DNA from: Akkermansiaceae bacterium
Lineage (GTDB): Bacteria; Verrucomicrobiota; Verrucomicrobiia; Verrucomicrobiales; Akkermansiaceae
DNA: 6,881 bases
Direction: 5' to 3'
Assembly (NCBI GenBank): GCA_011524615.1
Contig: WTJZ01000261.1
Location: 1 to 6,881 of the forward strand
The notes below the pieces were generated by a model. The model worked only from the letters and a program-made list of their open reading frames with translations, did no database searches and was not told the origin of the DNA. The position numbers and the translations under genes are program-made. This document shows, one piece after another, positions 6,055 through 6,881 of this stretch. Position 1 is the stretch's first letter. Every line of letters starts with the position of its first letter.

Positions 6055-6881
6055 ATGAACACCGCCTATGAAGATTGGCTCGCGGCTATCACTCGTCCTC
6101 ACCTAGAGGAGCCGACCTCCTCACTTCCTGATGAGCTAGAACTACAGTCCTTATGGTTTCGAGGAGCCTTTGGGAGATGTTTTACTACTGCTGACGGGCA
6201 GGAGGTAGAGGTGTGCTACTTTGGGGAGTGGAACCATGCCGCTGGGCCTGACTTTCTCGAGTGCCTGATTACGATCGATGGAGTGGAGCACAAGGGCTCT
6301 ATCGAGTTAGACCCCTCGCCTCATGACTGGGAGCGACATGGTCATGCGACGAACCCTGCATTTGACACGGTAGTGCTACATGTCTCCTTTGCCCCGTCTG
6401 GTACAGAGGTCTTCTGCCGTACGAGTCTTCATCGGAACGTTGTTCAAGTCCACCTGACAGACTGGGCTAGTGCGCTGGAACCCCACTCCCAGCAGGTCGC
6501 TGATACCATTCCTGGATATTGCTCTCAGGAGCTGTCTAGCTGGAGTGTAGAGGAGGTGAATCGGTTACTGAAATCCGCAGCTCAGCACCGGCTGCAGCAG
6601 AAGGCGAGTCGTCTTGCCCGTCAGGTCGCCGCGATCGGGCTGAGGGAGACGCTGTGGCAGGCTCTCGCCAGCGTTCTAGGGTACCGACCGAATCAACAGG
6701 CCATGCGTCTCCTCAGTCAGCGGGTAAAGGCTCATCGACTACAGTCTCTGGGAGCGATGGAGACGAGAGTGGCGGTGTTGCTCGGTACTGCAGGATTCTT
6801 GACACCTGAGTTCTACGAGGCCGCACCAGCGGAGACTCAGGATTACCTACAGCAGATGTGGGATGAGTGGTGGAAGCTACG
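6055..6881 (+). CDS. DUF2851 family protein (3' partial)
   Basis: ATG 6055 opens a frame that runs to the window end, giving 275 residues. DUF2851 proteins are usually somewhat over 400 residues, so the last third is probably missing. Family marks are LWFRGAFGRCFTTADGQEV (33-51), GEWNHAAGPDF (57-67), GSIELDPSPHDWERHGH (81-97), VVLHVSF (106-112), WQALASVLGYRPNQQAMRLL (201-220) and VAVLLGTAGFL (239-249). The function of the family is unknown. No signal peptide or membrane helix is seen, so it is probably cytoplasmic. Most members I know read ELH where this one has ELD (E84-L85-D86). The start lies 6 bp after the TIGR03790 stop, so the gene belongs to the same transcript. A GAGGGAA lies about 20 bases upstream, too far for a normal ribosome site, so translation may depend on re-initiation after the upstream stop. 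Confidence 0.85.
   Translation, partial: MNTAYEDWLAAITRPHLEEPTSSLPDELELQSLWFRGAFGRCFTTADGQEVEVCYFGEWNHAAGPDFLECLITIDGVEHKGSIELDPSPHDWERHGHATNPAFDTVVLHVSFAPSGTEVFCRTSLHRNVVQVHLTDWASALEPHSQQVADTIPGYCSQELSSWSVEEVNRLLKSAAQHRLQQKASRLARQVAAIGLRETLWQALASVLGYRPNQQAMRLLSQRVKAHRLQSLGAMETRVAVLLGTAGFLTPEFYEAAPAETQDYLQQMWDEWWKL

Noticed and set aside
1..6881. tRNA, rRNA, CRISPR, insertion-sequence ends or integrase genes
   Set aside because: No cloverleaf, direct-repeat array, terminal inverted repeat or transposase-like frame was seen. Coding genes fill nearly all of the window.

Overview
The window is ordinary-looking bacterial chromosome of about 50% GC, densely packed with genes, with no sign of mobile elements, RNA genes or CRISPR. 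The gene set suggests a Verrucomicrobiota-like bacterium or a relative. The evidence is a TIGR03790-family protein (a family known from exosortase-bearing bacteria), a DUF2851 protein, a stand-alone PhnP-like metallo-hydrolase and the spelling of the RecN signature. This placement is inferred from family distribution and was not tested by a search.

Layout. Bases 1-105 hold the last 34 codons of a plus-strand gene that cannot be named. A 7-bp perfect inverted repeat at 128-145 lies in the 48-bp gap between it and the convergent minus-strand unit, and probably acts as a terminator. The minus-strand unit reads from 3200 down to 154. It carries recN (DNA repair, complete, 550 residues), followed within 23 bp, or overlapping by 4 bp if a TTG start is used, by a membrane-anchored AsmA-like protein of 456 residues. 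An AT-rich gap of 87 bp (3201-3287) separates recN from a divergent plus-strand unit and probably holds promoters for both directions.

The plus-strand unit is a tight four-gene run: a four-helix GtrA-like membrane protein (3288-3734), a PhnP-type metallo-beta-lactamase-fold hydrolase (3734-4519, 1-bp overlap), a secreted TIGR03790-family protein (4516-6048, 4-bp overlap) and a DUF2851 protein that runs off the end of the window (6055-6881, 6-bp gap). The overlaps argue for one mRNA and translational coupling.

How the genes may work together. recN is housekeeping repair, and the AsmA-like partner is probably an envelope or lipid-transport factor co-transcribed with it. In the plus-strand unit, GtrA proteins act on polyprenyl-linked sugars in the inner membrane, and TIGR03790 proteins co-occur with exosortase. 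The unit could therefore serve the cell surface or exopolysaccharide, but the hydrolase and the DUF2851 protein have no assigned substrate here. The most interesting points are the TIGR03790 protein, whose C-terminal core looks like a gingipain/caspase-type fold, and the DUF2851 protein, which has a PD-(D/E)xK-like arrangement. Both are hypotheses from reading the sequence.
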